Origin: a bacterium
GTDB taxonomy: Bacteria > Hinthialibacterota > Hinthialibacteria > OLB16
NCBI GenBank assembly: GCA_022072055.1
Contig: JAJVIK010000025.1
Span: 52,817 to 116,816 of the forward strand
Reading direction: 5' to 3'
Length of the DNA stretch: 64,000 nt
Shown here: piece after piece, positions 1-8,919 of the stretch
How positions within the stretch are numbered: position 1 is the stretch's first letter
Layout: every line of letters starts with the position of its first letter
The notes under the pieces: generated by a model
Told to the model about the DNA's origin: nothing
Databases searched by the model: none
What the model saw: only the letters and a program-made list of their open reading frames with translations
Program-made: the position numbers and the translations under genes

Positions 1-567
1 GCACACGAGAACAATCCCCACCAGCGCCACGGCGAGCAGCGCCACCGAGGACTGCCGCGCCACCTCGACCAAGCCATCAAAGGTGTATTGCGTTCCGAAC
101 ATATCCACCGGCCGGGCGCGGGATTCCGGGGCAATGGTGGAACCCGCGAACCATAGCGAAAGAACCAGAAGCAAGAGCATCGCCAGCATGTCGAAGATAC
201 GGTCCGCGCCATGAAAGGCCATCGAGGTCGCCAGCGGGATCGAGTACATCCGGTAAGGAAGGTAGACGCGAATGGCCTCACCGGCGCGCAGTGGGAGGAT
301 CGAGTTTCCCAGGAACATGATTGAGGTGATCGTGCAACTGCGCAGGAGACTCACCTGAGGGTAGGCCGCGACAATTCGATGAAACCGAAAGCCGCGGAAC
401 ACAATGTTCATCATCATGACTAGACCTGAAAGGAGAAACCAGGGCCAGGCATGGGCCTGTCCGCGAATGGTTCCGACCACCTCCCCGAAATCCACTCCTC
501 GGAAGGTGAACACCAAGCAACCAACGCTGATGGAGATCAGAAGGCAGACTACAATCAGTCGTTTCAT
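1..567 (-). CDS. LPG-synthase-type (UPF0104) integral membrane protein, 5' part only
   Basis: An open frame starts at the ATG on the minus strand at 567 and runs off the left edge without a stop, giving 189 residues. It opens with an N-terminal membrane segment (MKRLIVVCLLISISVG). Around residues 88-100 is the string GNSILPLRAGEAIRVYLPY, which matches the conserved GN-x-LPAR-x-GE-x-R signature of the lysylphosphatidylglycerol synthase transmembrane family. Further hydrophobic segments follow near residues 125-145 and 175-189. Members are polytopic inner-membrane proteins, some of them lipid flippases or synthases, but most are uncharacterised. The cognate substrate cannot be told from this part. 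It diverges from mutY across about 50 bp. Confidence 0.72.
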   Translation of the reverse strand, partial: MKRLIVVCLLISISVGCLVFTFRGVDFGEVVGTIRGQAHAWPWFLLSGLVMMMNIVFRGFRFHRIVAAYPQVSLLRSCTITSIMFLGNSILPLRAGEAIRVYLPYRMYSIPLATSMAFHGADRIFDMLAMLLLLVLSLWFAGSTIAPESRARPVDMFGTQYTFDGLVEVARQSSVALLAVALVGIVLVC

Positions 568-616
568 GAGGGATGTGAGCCGAGAGTACCGTTGAGCAAG
601 GGATGTTGCAACCGGG

Positions 617-1753
617 ATGTCTCTCCCCCACCATCCTCGCGCAGCCATGACTGAAAACGCTGGGATCGAGAGGGAGTTGGTGGCCTCCATCCGGAGCAAG
701 CTCCTGGCTTGGTTCGGCGGGGCGCGACGGGACCTTCCCTGGCGCGGGACTCATGACCCATATGCGATCCTGGTGTCGGAGCTCATGCTTCAGCAGACCC
801 AGGTTCAGACAGTCATCCCCTTTTACGAGCGCTTCCTCTCCCGATTTCCCACACTGGCGAGCCTCGCCGAGGCGAGCGAGGAGGAGGTCCTTCGGCATTG
901 GTCCGGGTTGGGATACTACCGTCGGGCGCGCCACCTCCACCATCTCGCGCGCGAGGTCCAGGGTTCCCATGGCGGCCGGATTCCGCGTGACAAACAAGCG
1001 GTCCTGGCCCTTCCGGGCATCGGTCCCTACACGGCGGGCGCGATCCTCAGCATCGCCCACGGTTTGCCCGAACCGCTTGTGGATGGGAATGTGGAGCGCG
1101 TGCTCGCGCGAGTCTTCCGGATCGACTCAGACCTCGCCATGGTCAAGGGAAGGAGACTCATTTGGGATCTGGCCAAGGAATTGGTGCCGGAAGACCAGCC
1201 CGGCGAGTTCAATCAGGCCCTCATGGAACTCGGTGCGACCCTGTGTCTCCCGAAGTCCCCCAAGTGCTCGGTCTGCCCTCTGGCCGGGTCCTGCGAGGCC
1301 TTCCGCGCGGGAGTGGCGGAAGAATTGCCCGTGAAAACCAGGAGCAAGCGCACGGAGCGGGTTGAGGAAGCGGTCCTTCTGGGAATTCACCAGGGACGCT
1401 GGCTGCTGGTGGACCGGAATCAGGAGAGGCTTTATTCCGGGATGTGGCAGTTCCCCTGGGTTTGGAGATCCCCGGCGGAAAGCTCCCTCAGGGAGACCCT
1501 CGCCCGCCTGGCGAATGCTTTCTCCTTCAAGGTGGATCGTGCCGAATCTTTCCACACCCTCAAGCACGCGGTCACTTTCCGCTCGATCCGGACCACGTTC
1601 TTTCGTGTGAAGCTCTCGAAGCCGAGCTGTCGCCCGGTTTCAAAGGGGCTGGAATGGCGGTTGCGTTGGCGGACAGCTGACGAGCTCCACCAGGAGGCTT
1701 TGCCCGGATATCAACGACGGGTTCTCCCGATCCTCGATAATCTGTCGGCGTAG
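617..1753 (+). CDS. mutY: A/G-specific adenine DNA glycosylase MutY
   Basis: MutY removes adenine mispaired with 8-oxoguanine or guanine in base excision repair. The HhH-GPD core is clear: LPWRGTHDPY, the catalytic-Glu segment SELMLQQTQVQTV, the hairpin LPGIGPYTAGAI and the catalytic Asp segment VDGNVERVLARV. The 4Fe-4S loop follows as C-x6-C-x2-C-x5-C (CLPKSPKCSVCPLAGSC). The last ~130 residues form the NUDIX-like domain that recognises 8-oxoG. Total length of 378 aa is normal for the family. The start is uncertain: ATG at 647 (MTENAGIERE) also fits, and neither start has a strong Shine-Dalgarno. It stands alone and converges on the ribulokinase gene. Confidence 0.93.
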   Translation: MSLPHHPRAAMTENAGIERELVASIRSKLLAWFGGARRDLPWRGTHDPYAILVSELMLQQTQVQTVIPFYERFLSRFPTLASLAEASEEEVLRHWSGLGYYRRARHLHHLAREVQGSHGGRIPRDKQAVLALPGIGPYTAGAILSIAHGLPEPLVDGNVERVLARVFRIDSDLAMVKGRRLIWDLAKELVPEDQPGEFNQALMELGATLCLPKSPKCSVCPLAGSCEAFRAGVAEELPVKTRSKRTERVEEAVLLGIHQGRWLLVDRNQERLYSGMWQFPWVWRSPAESSLRETLARLANAFSFKVDRAESFHTLKHAVTFRSIRTTFFRVKLSKPSCRPVSKGLEWRLRWRTADELHQEALPGYQRRVLPILDNLSA

Positions 1754-1824
1754 AGCATTCTTCACTCGAATGGAGCGTGTACCACCCAGCTGCCACAGGT
1801 GACGGAAATCTGCCCTGGCGCGCG

Positions 1825-3519
1825 CTACCCCTTTGCGCGCACGCTATCTCGAATCTCCAGTAGCTCTTTCATCACCGCGTAGAGGTTTCCGGTCCAGGTC
1901 TTGGTCCCGAAGGCGTCATGCAAGTCTCGGTAGAGACTGTAAACCCGATTGTACACGGCTTGATTGGTGGGATTGGGTTTGAAAACAATCTCCTTGAGTC
2001 CGGTCATGGCGCGCTGCGCCTCGGCAAGGGTGACATGCCCCCCCTTGGCCTTGCCCGCCACGACCGCTCCGCAGATTGCCGCTCCCAGCGCGCAAGTCTG
2101 ACCCGAGCGGGAGATGCGGAAGGGTAGCCCGGTGATATCCGCGTAGATGTGCATCACGAGCGGATTTTTCTCCGCGATCCCGCCCGCGTTGATGATCTCG
2201 CTGGGGCGGATCCCATATTCGGCGAAGCGCTCCAGGATTGCCCGCGCTCCAAAGGCGGTGGATTCGATCAGCGCGCGGTAGATCTCATGCGGCTTGGTGT
2301 GCAGGGTTTGACCGATCAGGAGGCCGGTGAGACGCGGATCGACCAGCACACAGCGATTTCCGTTGTTCCAGTCCAGGGCCAGCAGTCCGGTCTGTCCGGG
2401 AGCGAGCTCCCCCGCGAGGATGGTCAGTTCGGTGTGACTCCCTTTTTCGGGACCTCCCGGCTCGATCTCGTTCACCCACCAGTTGAAGATGTCGCCGGCG
2501 GCGGACTGCCCGGCCTCCAAGCCATAGCAATCCGGCAGAATGGATCCTTTGACAATTCCGCACAGACCGGGGATGTCCGGGAGTTCCCGATCCATTGGGG
2601 CCACCGCCATGTCGCAACTGGAGGTCCCGAGGATCTTGACCATGGCTCCCGCCGAAATCCCGGAGCCGATGGCCCCCATGTGCGCATCCAGCGCGCCCAC
2701 CGCGACTGGGATTCCCGAAGGCAGACCGAGCTTTTCGGCCCACTCTTGGGTGAGGTTCCCGGCGGCTTTGTCGACAGTTTCGGCGGAATCAAACAAACGT
2801 TCGCGGAGCGCGCCGAGCTTGGGATCGAGGCTTGCGAGAAACTCCCGCGAGGGGAGACCGCCCCAGTCGGCGCTGTACATCGCCTTGTGTCCCGCCGCGC
2901 ACACATTGCGCTTCATCCGCGCGGGGGCTTGGTTTCCGGTGAGGAACGCCGGGATCCAATCGGAGATCTCGGCCCAGCCGTGCGCAGCCTCGAAGACCTC
3001 CGGGGCGCTCTTGAGGCATCGCCAGATCTTCGAGAAGAACCACTCGGAGGAATACACCCCGCCGCACTTGGCGATGTACTGGGGGTGGGTTTCCGACGCT
3101 TGCTTGGTGATTGCGGCGGCCTCGGCGAAGCTGGTGTGGTCCTTCCACAGCCAAGCCATCGCCGCGAGGTTCTTGGCGAATCGTTCCTGGTAGGCGAGCG
3201 GAGCGCCATGCTCATCCAGCGGGAGTGGGGTTGAGCCGGTGGCATCCACGCCGATTCCAATCACCCGGTCGGGAGAAAAGTCGCTGGTTTCCGAGGCGGC
3301 CTCGAGCGCCCCGCGAACCGCCTCGATGGCCCCGGTTTCGTAATCCCGAGGGTCTTGCCGCGCGAGGTTGGGGTCATCCGGATCGAGGAGAATCCCCGCC
3401 TCCCCATGGCTGTATTCGGCCACGGCGGTTCCAATTTCCTCCCCATCGGCGGTTCGCGCGATCAGGCAGCGCACTGAATTGGTGCCGAAATCAAGACCCA
3501 TCGAATATGTGTCGGACAT
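1825..3519 (-). CDS. araB: Ribulokinase, FGGY carbohydrate kinase family
   Basis: This cytoplasmic kinase phosphorylates ribulose (L- and D-ribulose in characterised homologues) and feeds the pentose phosphate pathway. At 564 aa it has AraB length (E. coli AraB is 566) rather than the ~500 aa of xylulo- or glycerol kinases. The N-terminal phosphate-binding segment GLDFGTNSVRCLI sits at residues 8-20. The catalytic-Asp region GALDAHMGAIGSG is near residue 270. The second actin-like domain carries the adenosine-binding segment (TCALGAAICGA). No araA or araD is in the window, so substrate assignment rests on family similarity alone. It diverges from the GH88-like gene over ~140 bp in which I see no convincing promoter. 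Confidence 0.85.
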   Translation of the reverse strand: MSDTYSMGLDFGTNSVRCLIARTADGEEIGTAVAEYSHGEAGILLDPDDPNLARQDPRDYETGAIEAVRGALEAASETSDFSPDRVIGIGVDATGSTPLPLDEHGAPLAYQERFAKNLAAMAWLWKDHTSFAEAAAITKQASETHPQYIAKCGGVYSSEWFFSKIWRCLKSAPEVFEAAHGWAEISDWIPAFLTGNQAPARMKRNVCAAGHKAMYSADWGGLPSREFLASLDPKLGALRERLFDSAETVDKAAGNLTQEWAEKLGLPSGIPVAVGALDAHMGAIGSGISAGAMVKILGTSSCDMAVAPMDRELPDIPGLCGIVKGSILPDCYGLEAGQSAAGDIFNWWVNEIEPGGPEKGSHTELTILAGELAPGQTGLLALDWNNGNRCVLVDPRLTGLLIGQTLHTKPHEIYRALIESTAFGARAILERFAEYGIRPSEIINAGGIAEKNPLVMHIYADITGLPFRISRSGQTCALGAAICGAVVAGKAKGGHVTLAEAQRAMTGLKEIVFKPNPTNQAVYNRVYSLYRDLHDAFGTKTWTGNLYAVMKELLEIRDSVRAKG

Positions 3520-3662
3520 GGGGGCAGCTCCCGGAGTAGGATCAGAGTTCTTTCAAAGATACTCCACGAGTAAAGGGATTGGAGGGGGGACGGCGCGGTA
3601 GGGTCCTTTCAGCGCGTGAAGGTCCTTTCTCCCTCCCACTCGATCAGATAGAGTTGACACCC

Positions 3663-5018
3663 ATGATTCAGACGGCCCCGATAGACCTTTTCGCGGTCGC
3701 AAGCGCCGCCGAGCGCGTGGTCTCCCTCGTCGCCGGGAAGGCTACCGCGCTGGATCGCGCCTGGGACCCTTCCAAGGGCGCCCCGGTGTTCACCGTGGAA
3801 GGGCGATACACCGCGCGCGGCTGGACCGAATGGACCCAGGGTTTCCAGTTCGGAATTCCGCTGCTGGTCTTTGACGCCACCGCGGAGGAGGAGTTCCTCG
3901 AACTGGGGCGAAGACGAACCCTTGCGCACATGCCCGCGCACCTCACCCATGTCGGGGTTCACGATCACGGATTCAACAATGTCTCGACCTATGGCGCGCT
4001 GCTGCGCCTCTTGAAGGAAGGCAAGATCGAAGACAACCCGTGGGAACAGCAAACCTATGAGACCGCGCTCAAGTGCTCGGCGGCGGTCCAGGCCATGCGC
4101 TGGAGCAAGACCGCTTATGGCAAGGGTTTTGTCTACTCCTTCAACGGTCCGCACTCCCTGTTCTGCGACACCCTGCGCTCGATGCGCTCCCTGGCCCTGG
4201 GACATGCCCTGGGGCACACCCTGTGCGCCGAGCATGATGAACGGATCTCCCTGCTCGACCGCTTGATGCAGCATGTCTGGACCACCGCCAAGTTCAGCGT
4301 GTACTACGGCAAGGGGCGGGATGCATACGACCGTCCCGGACGAGTGGCGCATGAATCGATCTTCAATCCGAGCGATGGACTCTACCGTTGTCCCTCCTCG
4401 CAGCAGGGCTATTCCCCCTTCTCCACCTGGAGCCGTGGGCATGCCTGGATCCTGTGCGGGGCTGCGGAGCTCCTGGAGTGGGTGGACAGTCGCGCCGAAT
4501 CCGAGTTCGCCGAGCTCGGAGGGGTTGAGGAGACGCGCGAGGTTCTGCGGCGGATGGCGGAGGTGACCGCCGACTTTTATTTGGAGGGGCTGACCGCCTC
4601 GGATGGGATTCCTTACTGGGATGATGGCGCGCCGGGGCTGGCGCGGATCCCGGATTGGCGCGACCGCCCGGCGGACCCCTACAATGACCATGAGCCGACG
4701 GATTCCAGCGCGGCGGCGATCTCGGCCCAGGGTCTGCTGCGTCTCGGCCTGCATCTCAAGAACGGTCGTTACCGGGACGCTGGCCTCGCGGTGGCGAGTG
4801 TCCTCTTCGCGGAACCGTACCTTTCGACCGATCCTTCCCACCAGGGATTACTCCTCCATTCGGTGTATCATCGCCCGAACGGTTGGGATCACGTTCCGAG
4901 TGGGCGCAAGGTTCCTTGCGGCGAGTCTTCCATGTGGGGCGACTACCATCTACTGGAGCTGGCGGTGATGGTCCTGCGCCTTGCCCGACGTGAGAGACCA
5001 TACCGGTTCTTTGGTTGA
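3663..5018 (+). CDS. Glycoside hydrolase family 88-like protein (unsaturated glucuronyl hydrolase-like)
   Basis: GH88 enzymes hydrolyse unsaturated uronic acids released from polysaccharides by lyases. The best signature here is QQGYSPFSTWSRGHAWILCG at about residues 250-269, corresponding to the GH88 block around WSRGQAW. The (alpha/alpha)6-barrel pattern of alternating helices runs across most of the 451 residues. The ATG at 3663 is chosen because the 28 residues upstream in frame look non-coding; no clear Shine-Dalgarno supports it. There is no signal peptide, so it is probably cytoplasmic and acts on imported disaccharides. The divergent ribulokinase fits a sugar-catabolism locus. I could not identify the catalytic Asp with certainty. 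Confidence 0.7.
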   Translation: MIQTAPIDLFAVASAAERVVSLVAGKATALDRAWDPSKGAPVFTVEGRYTARGWTEWTQGFQFGIPLLVFDATAEEEFLELGRRRTLAHMPAHLTHVGVHDHGFNNVSTYGALLRLLKEGKIEDNPWEQQTYETALKCSAAVQAMRWSKTAYGKGFVYSFNGPHSLFCDTLRSMRSLALGHALGHTLCAEHDERISLLDRLMQHVWTTAKFSVYYGKGRDAYDRPGRVAHESIFNPSDGLYRCPSSQQGYSPFSTWSRGHAWILCGAAELLEWVDSRAESEFAELGGVEETREVLRRMAEVTADFYLEGLTASDGIPYWDDGAPGLARIPDWRDRPADPYNDHEPTDSSAAAISAQGLLRLGLHLKNGRYRDAGLAVASVLFAEPYLSTDPSHQGLLLHSVYHRPNGWDHVPSGRKVPCGESSMWGDYHLLELAVMVLRLARRERPYRFFG

Positions 5019-5052
5019 GCACGGCGCCCAAACGGAGGCGCAACTGTTTTCT

Positions 5053-5075
5053 GGCGCGAGAATCCTTCTCGCGCC
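5053..5075. repeat. Perfect 10-bp palindrome with TCC loop
   Basis: The arms at 5053-5062 and 5066-5075 (GGCGCGAGAA / TTCTCGCGCC) are exact reverse complements around TCC. It lies between the GH88-like gene and the small membrane-protein gene and has no following T-run, so it is not a standard intrinsic terminator. The centre ATCCT is shared with the palindrome at 11915-11935, which suggests members of one short interspersed repeat family (inference). Confidence 0.6.
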
Positions 5076-5116
5076 GGGGGCCTGTCGAAGAATTCATTCC
5101 TCTTATCGGGGGAGCC

Positions 5117-5590
5117 ATGAAACAGAATCCCTCAACTCCCCAAATGTCGGGAAAACCATCCCGGTGCTTCAGCTGGGTTTGCTGGCTCTTCTTCGGAGTT
5201 CTCATCGCCATCGGAATCATCCTCTTGCTTGTTCCGCTTATTGCCGGAAATTTTCTTCTCAAGTCCTTTACTGAACTCGAACGGATACGAGACACCGCGA
5301 CGGAATCGGACATTCGTTCATTGTTTCCGTCCAAACAGTTTTTGTGGAACGAGTTCGCAAGGTCCGATGGGGGCAAGATCATCATCATCTTTGGTTCGCG
5401 TCGGGGGAGACAAATTGAAATCCTCAAGTTGAAGGCCGAACGGCAGGTCTTCAGCTCCTGCCGTACCGTTCCATACACCTATGCTGCGCTTGTTGTGTCG
5501 ATCGATCCCCAAGGAAGGTTGGATGGCTATAGCTGGGATGGCGAGGGTCCTTCTTACGGGACTTGTCCCAATGATCGAGGGATCCCATGA
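5117..5590 (+). CDS. Hypothetical small protein with N-terminal membrane segment
   Basis: I recognise no family. Starting at the ATG at 5117, which follows the purine-rich GGGGGAG, the product has 157 residues. It has a Ser/Pro-rich start, one strong hydrophobic segment at about residues 17-45 (WVCWLFFGVLIAIGIILLLV) and a soluble C-terminal part of ~110 residues. That part contains a segment like an extracytoplasmic beta-rich domain (GKIIIIFGSRRGRQIEIL). It would be a single-pass inner-membrane protein with its C-terminal domain outside. An in-frame extension back to 5015 exists but overlaps the preceding stop codon and looks non-coding. Confidence 0.6.
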   Translation: MKQNPSTPQMSGKPSRCFSWVCWLFFGVLIAIGIILLLVPLIAGNFLLKSFTELERIRDTATESDIRSLFPSKQFLWNEFARSDGGKIIIIFGSRRGRQIEILKLKAERQVFSSCRTVPYTYAALVVSIDPQGRLDGYSWDGEGPSYGTCPNDRGIP

Positions 5591-5655
5591 CGAACTAGGA
5601 AGACGAAGAAGGATCGGGATCCAGTGACGCTCCGTTCTGCTAAAGTCACCCCACT

Positions 5656-8136
5656 ATGAGATCCGACAAAACCCACTCCTTCCCATGCCTCCTGGCTCTC
5701 CTTCTGGTTCTCACTACTGAGGCGATCCCCTCCCACGCAGCCGCGGTCGAAAAGACCTTCCGCGAGCTCCTCTGGGTCTGGGGGAATCCTGAGATGACCA
5801 CTGAAGGAACCCACGACCCCGCCAGTTTCGCCCAGGCCGGTCCCGCCGAACGCGCGCGATTGCTCGGAGTCCCCAATGTGGTGATGGCGGGCAACGGTCT
5901 CCCCTTGGACAGCAAGGCCGCGAACGCACTCATGCAGGGGGTCAAGGGCCACAATCGCGTGCTCTGGGAAATCATGCCGGATGCCGAACAAGGCGAGCAG
6001 GCGTTCACTTACACCCAGCGGATGCAGGTTCTTGCCGGGATTCTCCCCGAATATCCCAGCATCGAAGGTCTGCTCCTCGATGACATGAGCTCGGTGGCCG
6101 TGGATCGGGGCTTCAAACCGGAGCACATCCGCGCCCTTCGCGCGCAGCTTCCTCCGCGCCCGGATCCGCTTGAGGTTTGGGGCGTGGTCTATACCATGAA
6201 CCTGGCCCGCCCGGGGATCGAAGACTATATCCGCGAGCTGGATGGCCTCCAGCTCTGGGTCTGGCACGCCAAGGACATCCCCGCGCTCGAGCAGCGAGTG
6301 GCCGAGTGCGAGGACCGCTTCCCCGATAAACCCATTGTGCTCGGAATCTATCTCTACGATTTTGGAGAGGGCCGCCGGATGCCGCTCGACCTGCTCCGAA
6401 AGCAGTGTGAGATCGCGCTGGAGCTGGCTCGGGCCGGACGCATCCAAGGGGTGGTCTTCCTCACCATCGAGAATGATCCCGAGACAGTGAAATGGACCTC
6501 GACCTGGATCAAGCAGGTCGGTGGCACGCCCATCGCGGCAACCGTCGAGAATGTGCGCCGGGAAGACTTCCTTTCGATTGGCAAGGGCGACGGTTGGGCC
6601 TTCTCCGGGGACCCATGGACAGTGGACCCGGAAGGGGTCATTCGGCCCCCCGACAAACCCAACCTGCACAGCAGGGCATTTCTCACCGCCAAGATCTACG
6701 AACAGGTCCTCGCGGAGTTTGAGTTCAACGGGAGCTACCGGGAGACCGGCACCGGCAGCGCGGGCTTGATCCTCGGCGCGACCGACCCGCATCACTTTCA
6801 CTATGTCTACTTCCCGTGGGGCGGGCAGCAACTCCGCGCCAAGCATTTCTGGGCGGCCATCGCCGACGTTAAGGGAGATGGCTACATCAGCAACCTCAAG
6901 ATGGCCTGGATCCCGGGCGTGCCGAGCGAGACCGAGCGGTGGTATCGAGTGCGGGTGGTGGCCGAAGGATCGCGCATCGAGGTCGAAGTGGATGGGCGCA
7001 AGGCGCTTTCGCTGAGCGATGTCCCCCTCCGAGAGGGCGCGGTCGGGCTGGCGGGGTATGGCTGGTATGCCTTTCGGGATGTTCGCCTCAATGGGAGCGC
7101 AACCCCCCTAAGCGATTGGAACGGCGATGCGGATCTTCCGGTTCATTCGTTCACGGTCGGCCTGGGGAGCAAAATCATGCCCAGCGGCTGTGTGGCCCCG
7201 AATGGGGATGTGCTCCTTGCGGCGGGTTCGCAGTTGGTCCGCTCCAAGGATCACGGTCGAACCTGGAGTCAACCCGAATCCCTGCCGGAAAAGCTGGGGG
7301 AGGTCGGGGACTATGGCAGCAGTCTGTTCAAGACCCGCTCCGGCAAGCTGCTGGTGATGGTCTTTCGGCGACAAGACCAGGTGAACAGCGCCACCCCTGA
7401 GATCGCCATTTCCGAATCCTTGGACAGCGGCCTCACCTGGTCGGACCCGGTTCCCTCCAAGGTGGCAAACGGATGGCCGAAAATGCCGCCGATCCTCTAC
7501 CCCTATGGGCCGCCGGTCGAAACCGAGGAAGGGACCCTCCTGCGCTTCCTTCTCGGCGGGGTGAAGGAGGAGGGCGCGACCTTCACCGATGTGCGCACCT
7601 GGAGCGCCACTCACGCCAAGGCTTTCGCGGTTCGGAGCGCCGATGGCGGCGCGAGCTGGTCCGCGCCGATTGAGCTCGACCAACCCTCCTGGGTGGACCA
7701 GCCGAGGGGCAAGATTCCCGGATCGCTCGATTTCACCGAGCCGACCGGAGTGGCGCTTGGAAACACGGTCACGGTCCTCATCCGCCCGGTGTACAGCCCC
7801 ACCATGTGGCAGTGCTGGTCCGCCGACAGCGGGGCCTCTTGGGATGCGGCCAGTCGCGCCACCTTCCCGGGATACGCGCAGTCGGCGGTGCGGACCCACA
7901 GCGGAGTGATCCTATGCGCCCACCGCTATCCGCATTATTCGGTCAATCTGAGCCGGGATGGCGGCCTCAATTGGGACGAAGGGACAGTCATTGATTACCC
8001 GGTGTGGGCGATGGGGTGCTTGGTCGAGGTCGAGCCGGATGTTGTCCTGTGCGCTTACATGAACGCCCGTCAGGACCTACCGCTCCTGGCGCAGCGCATT
8101 CGGGTGACGGGGGAAGGGTTGAGAGTGGAAGATTGA
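5656..8136 (+). CDS. Secreted three-domain protein with C-terminal sialidase-like (BNR/Asp-box) propeller
   Basis: The 826-residue product starts with a signal peptide (cleavage near SHAAA, residue ~30). Residues ~35-295 look like a TIM-barrel glycosidase-like region (LLLDDMSS, IVLGIYLYDFGEG). Residues ~305-490 resemble the laminin-G/DUF1080-type beta-sandwich fold (WYRVRVVAEGSRIEVEVDGR). Residues ~500-820 form a sialidase-type propeller with five Asp boxes: RSKDHGRTW (~529), SESLDSGLTW (~585), RSADGGASW (~660), WSADSGASW (~721) and LSRDGGLNW (~765). Extracellular glycan binding or hydrolysis is likely, but the substrate is unknown. The combination of three domains is uncommon. Confidence 0.75.
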   Translation: MRSDKTHSFPCLLALLLVLTTEAIPSHAAAVEKTFRELLWVWGNPEMTTEGTHDPASFAQAGPAERARLLGVPNVVMAGNGLPLDSKAANALMQGVKGHNRVLWEIMPDAEQGEQAFTYTQRMQVLAGILPEYPSIEGLLLDDMSSVAVDRGFKPEHIRALRAQLPPRPDPLEVWGVVYTMNLARPGIEDYIRELDGLQLWVWHAKDIPALEQRVAECEDRFPDKPIVLGIYLYDFGEGRRMPLDLLRKQCEIALELARAGRIQGVVFLTIENDPETVKWTSTWIKQVGGTPIAATVENVRREDFLSIGKGDGWAFSGDPWTVDPEGVIRPPDKPNLHSRAFLTAKIYEQVLAEFEFNGSYRETGTGSAGLILGATDPHHFHYVYFPWGGQQLRAKHFWAAIADVKGDGYISNLKMAWIPGVPSETERWYRVRVVAEGSRIEVEVDGRKALSLSDVPLREGAVGLAGYGWYAFRDVRLNGSATPLSDWNGDADLPVHSFTVGLGSKIMPSGCVAPNGDVLLAAGSQLVRSKDHGRTWSQPESLPEKLGEVGDYGSSLFKTRSGKLLVMVFRRQDQVNSATPEIAISESLDSGLTWSDPVPSKVANGWPKMPPILYPYGPPVETEEGTLLRFLLGGVKEEGATFTDVRTWSATHAKAFAVRSADGGASWSAPIELDQPSWVDQPRGKIPGSLDFTEPTGVALGNTVTVLIRPVYSPTMWQCWSADSGASWDAASRATFPGYAQSAVRTHSGVILCAHRYPHYSVNLSRDGGLNWDEGTVIDYPVWAMGCLVEVEPDVVLCAYMNARQDLPLLAQRIRVTGEGLRVED

Positions 8137-8171
8137 GTGTGAGTGTCGGACCATCCGGGCTTAAAGCGGTC

Positions 8172-8540
8172 CTATTCGCCATCAGCCGCGTGTTCTTGAT
8201 TGAGATTCGCGGCCAAGTGACCACAGAGGTTTCTGATCAGTCGTACGCGACGCTCTCTGGAGATTGCACCGATTGCGCCCATGATCCGCCTCCGAGGCAG
8301 GACGGCCAGGAATCCGAGGCGGACAATTGACTCGGCCCGCAGGCCTGATTCGGCGAAGTCAGGATCATCAGGGGAAATGACTTCATCGAATCCAGGCACG
8401 GCTTGATGTGTTTGGGTGCTCACGCCCGCAACGAGAAAGTCTCCGAAAGGAGGAAGCTCTCGGAGGAGGAGGGCTGGCCGCCTCTTCAAGACATTGCCCG
8501 CCTGAGGTAGAAGGGTCAGGATGATGTCGCCTTCCTTCAT
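8172..8540 (-). CDS. Type II toxin, MazF/PemK family (probable mRNA interferase)
   Basis: The frame starts at the ATG at 8540, which overlaps the antitoxin stop as ATGA, and encodes 122 residues. The N-terminus MKEGDIILTLLP followed by KRRPALLL matches the MazF/PemK start (GDI-V-x-DF ... KRPALVL). The C-terminal part (RRIMGAIGAISRERR) fits the G-x-IG-x-LS strand and last helix of the fold. MazF toxins cut single-stranded mRNA and are neutralised by a small antitoxin encoded upstream, exactly the order seen here. A longer in-frame reading to 8642 is not used because the translationally coupled ATG is better. Confidence 0.78.
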   Translation of the reverse strand: MKEGDIILTLLPQAGNVLKRRPALLLRELPPFGDFLVAGVSTQTHQAVPGFDEVISPDDPDFAESGLRAESIVRLGFLAVLPRRRIMGAIGAISRERRVRLIRNLCGHLAANLNQEHAADGE

Positions 8541-8773
8541 TCGACGAAGCCCGGATTGATTTCCTTGATAAGGGAGGAAGGGTATTCGGGTTCGGTGTCG
8601 GAGTACGCCATACGTAAGGAATCGGCGGAAAACCCAAACCAATCCTCTCTGTCTTCATCTTCACCCGAAGGGTCCGCCACGGCGATGAGCACGACATGCC
8701 CCTCATGTCCGACGAGAGGCTCGACGAGCTCCAGATGAGTGGGATCGACCACTTTTGCCTGAATCAACACCAT
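8537..8773 (-). CDS. Small antitoxin partner of the MazF/PemK-like toxin
   Basis: The 78-residue acidic protein begins MVLIQAKVVDPTHLELVEPL, a short beta-rich start, and ends with an acidic helical tail (EPEYPSSLIKEINPGFVE). This matches the small antitoxins found next to PemK-like toxins, where the tail is expected to wrap the toxin. The ATG at 8773 follows a strong ribosome-binding site (AGGAAGGA), and the stop overlaps the toxin start by 4 nt. I infer the antitoxin role from size, acidity, order and coupling; the DNA-binding fold is not obvious from sequence alone. Confidence 0.72.
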   Translation of the reverse strand: MVLIQAKVVDPTHLELVEPLVGHEGHVVLIAVADPSGEDEDREDWFGFSADSLRMAYSDTEPEYPSSLIKEINPGFVE

Positions 8774-8803
8774 TGTCGTCCTTCCTCCCTCCGATCCACC
8801 CCC

Positions 8804-8832
8804 AGGTTAGTGCAGCGACTGCTTGCCTTCAA
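8804..8832 (-). promoter_or_regulatory. Candidate promoter/operator of the toxin-antitoxin pair
   Basis: On the minus strand a -35-like TTGAAG (8832-8827) and a -10-like TAACCT (8809-8804) are separated by 17 bp, about 30 bp before the antitoxin ATG. The spacer holds the small inverted repeat GCAG-TCG-CTGC (8822-8812), which could be the autoregulatory operator. The -10 is weak, so this is tentative. Confidence 0.35.
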
Positions 8833-8919
8833 GGCTCGGGTGAAAACAAGGATTCCTTGCCATCGCGAACCGCATCTGAACCGACCATCCACGATAGCGC
8901 CACCTTATCCTTCTCCGCC

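Noticed and set aside
278-1060. 260-residue minus-strand frame across the 5' ends of the first two genes
   Set aside because: It shadows mutY, has no domain character, and crosses the divergent start region.
2149-3234. 361-residue plus-strand frame opposite the ribulokinase gene
   Set aside because: Antisense shadow in GC-rich DNA; the sense frame matches AraB end to end.
3609-4841. 410-residue minus-strand frame opposite the GH88-like gene
   Set aside because: Composition is typical of an antisense shadow and no motif is present.
8847-8859. Small palindrome CAAGGATTCCTTG as a terminator
   Set aside because: The stem is only six bases with a one-base loop, and no gene ends beside it on the minus strand.
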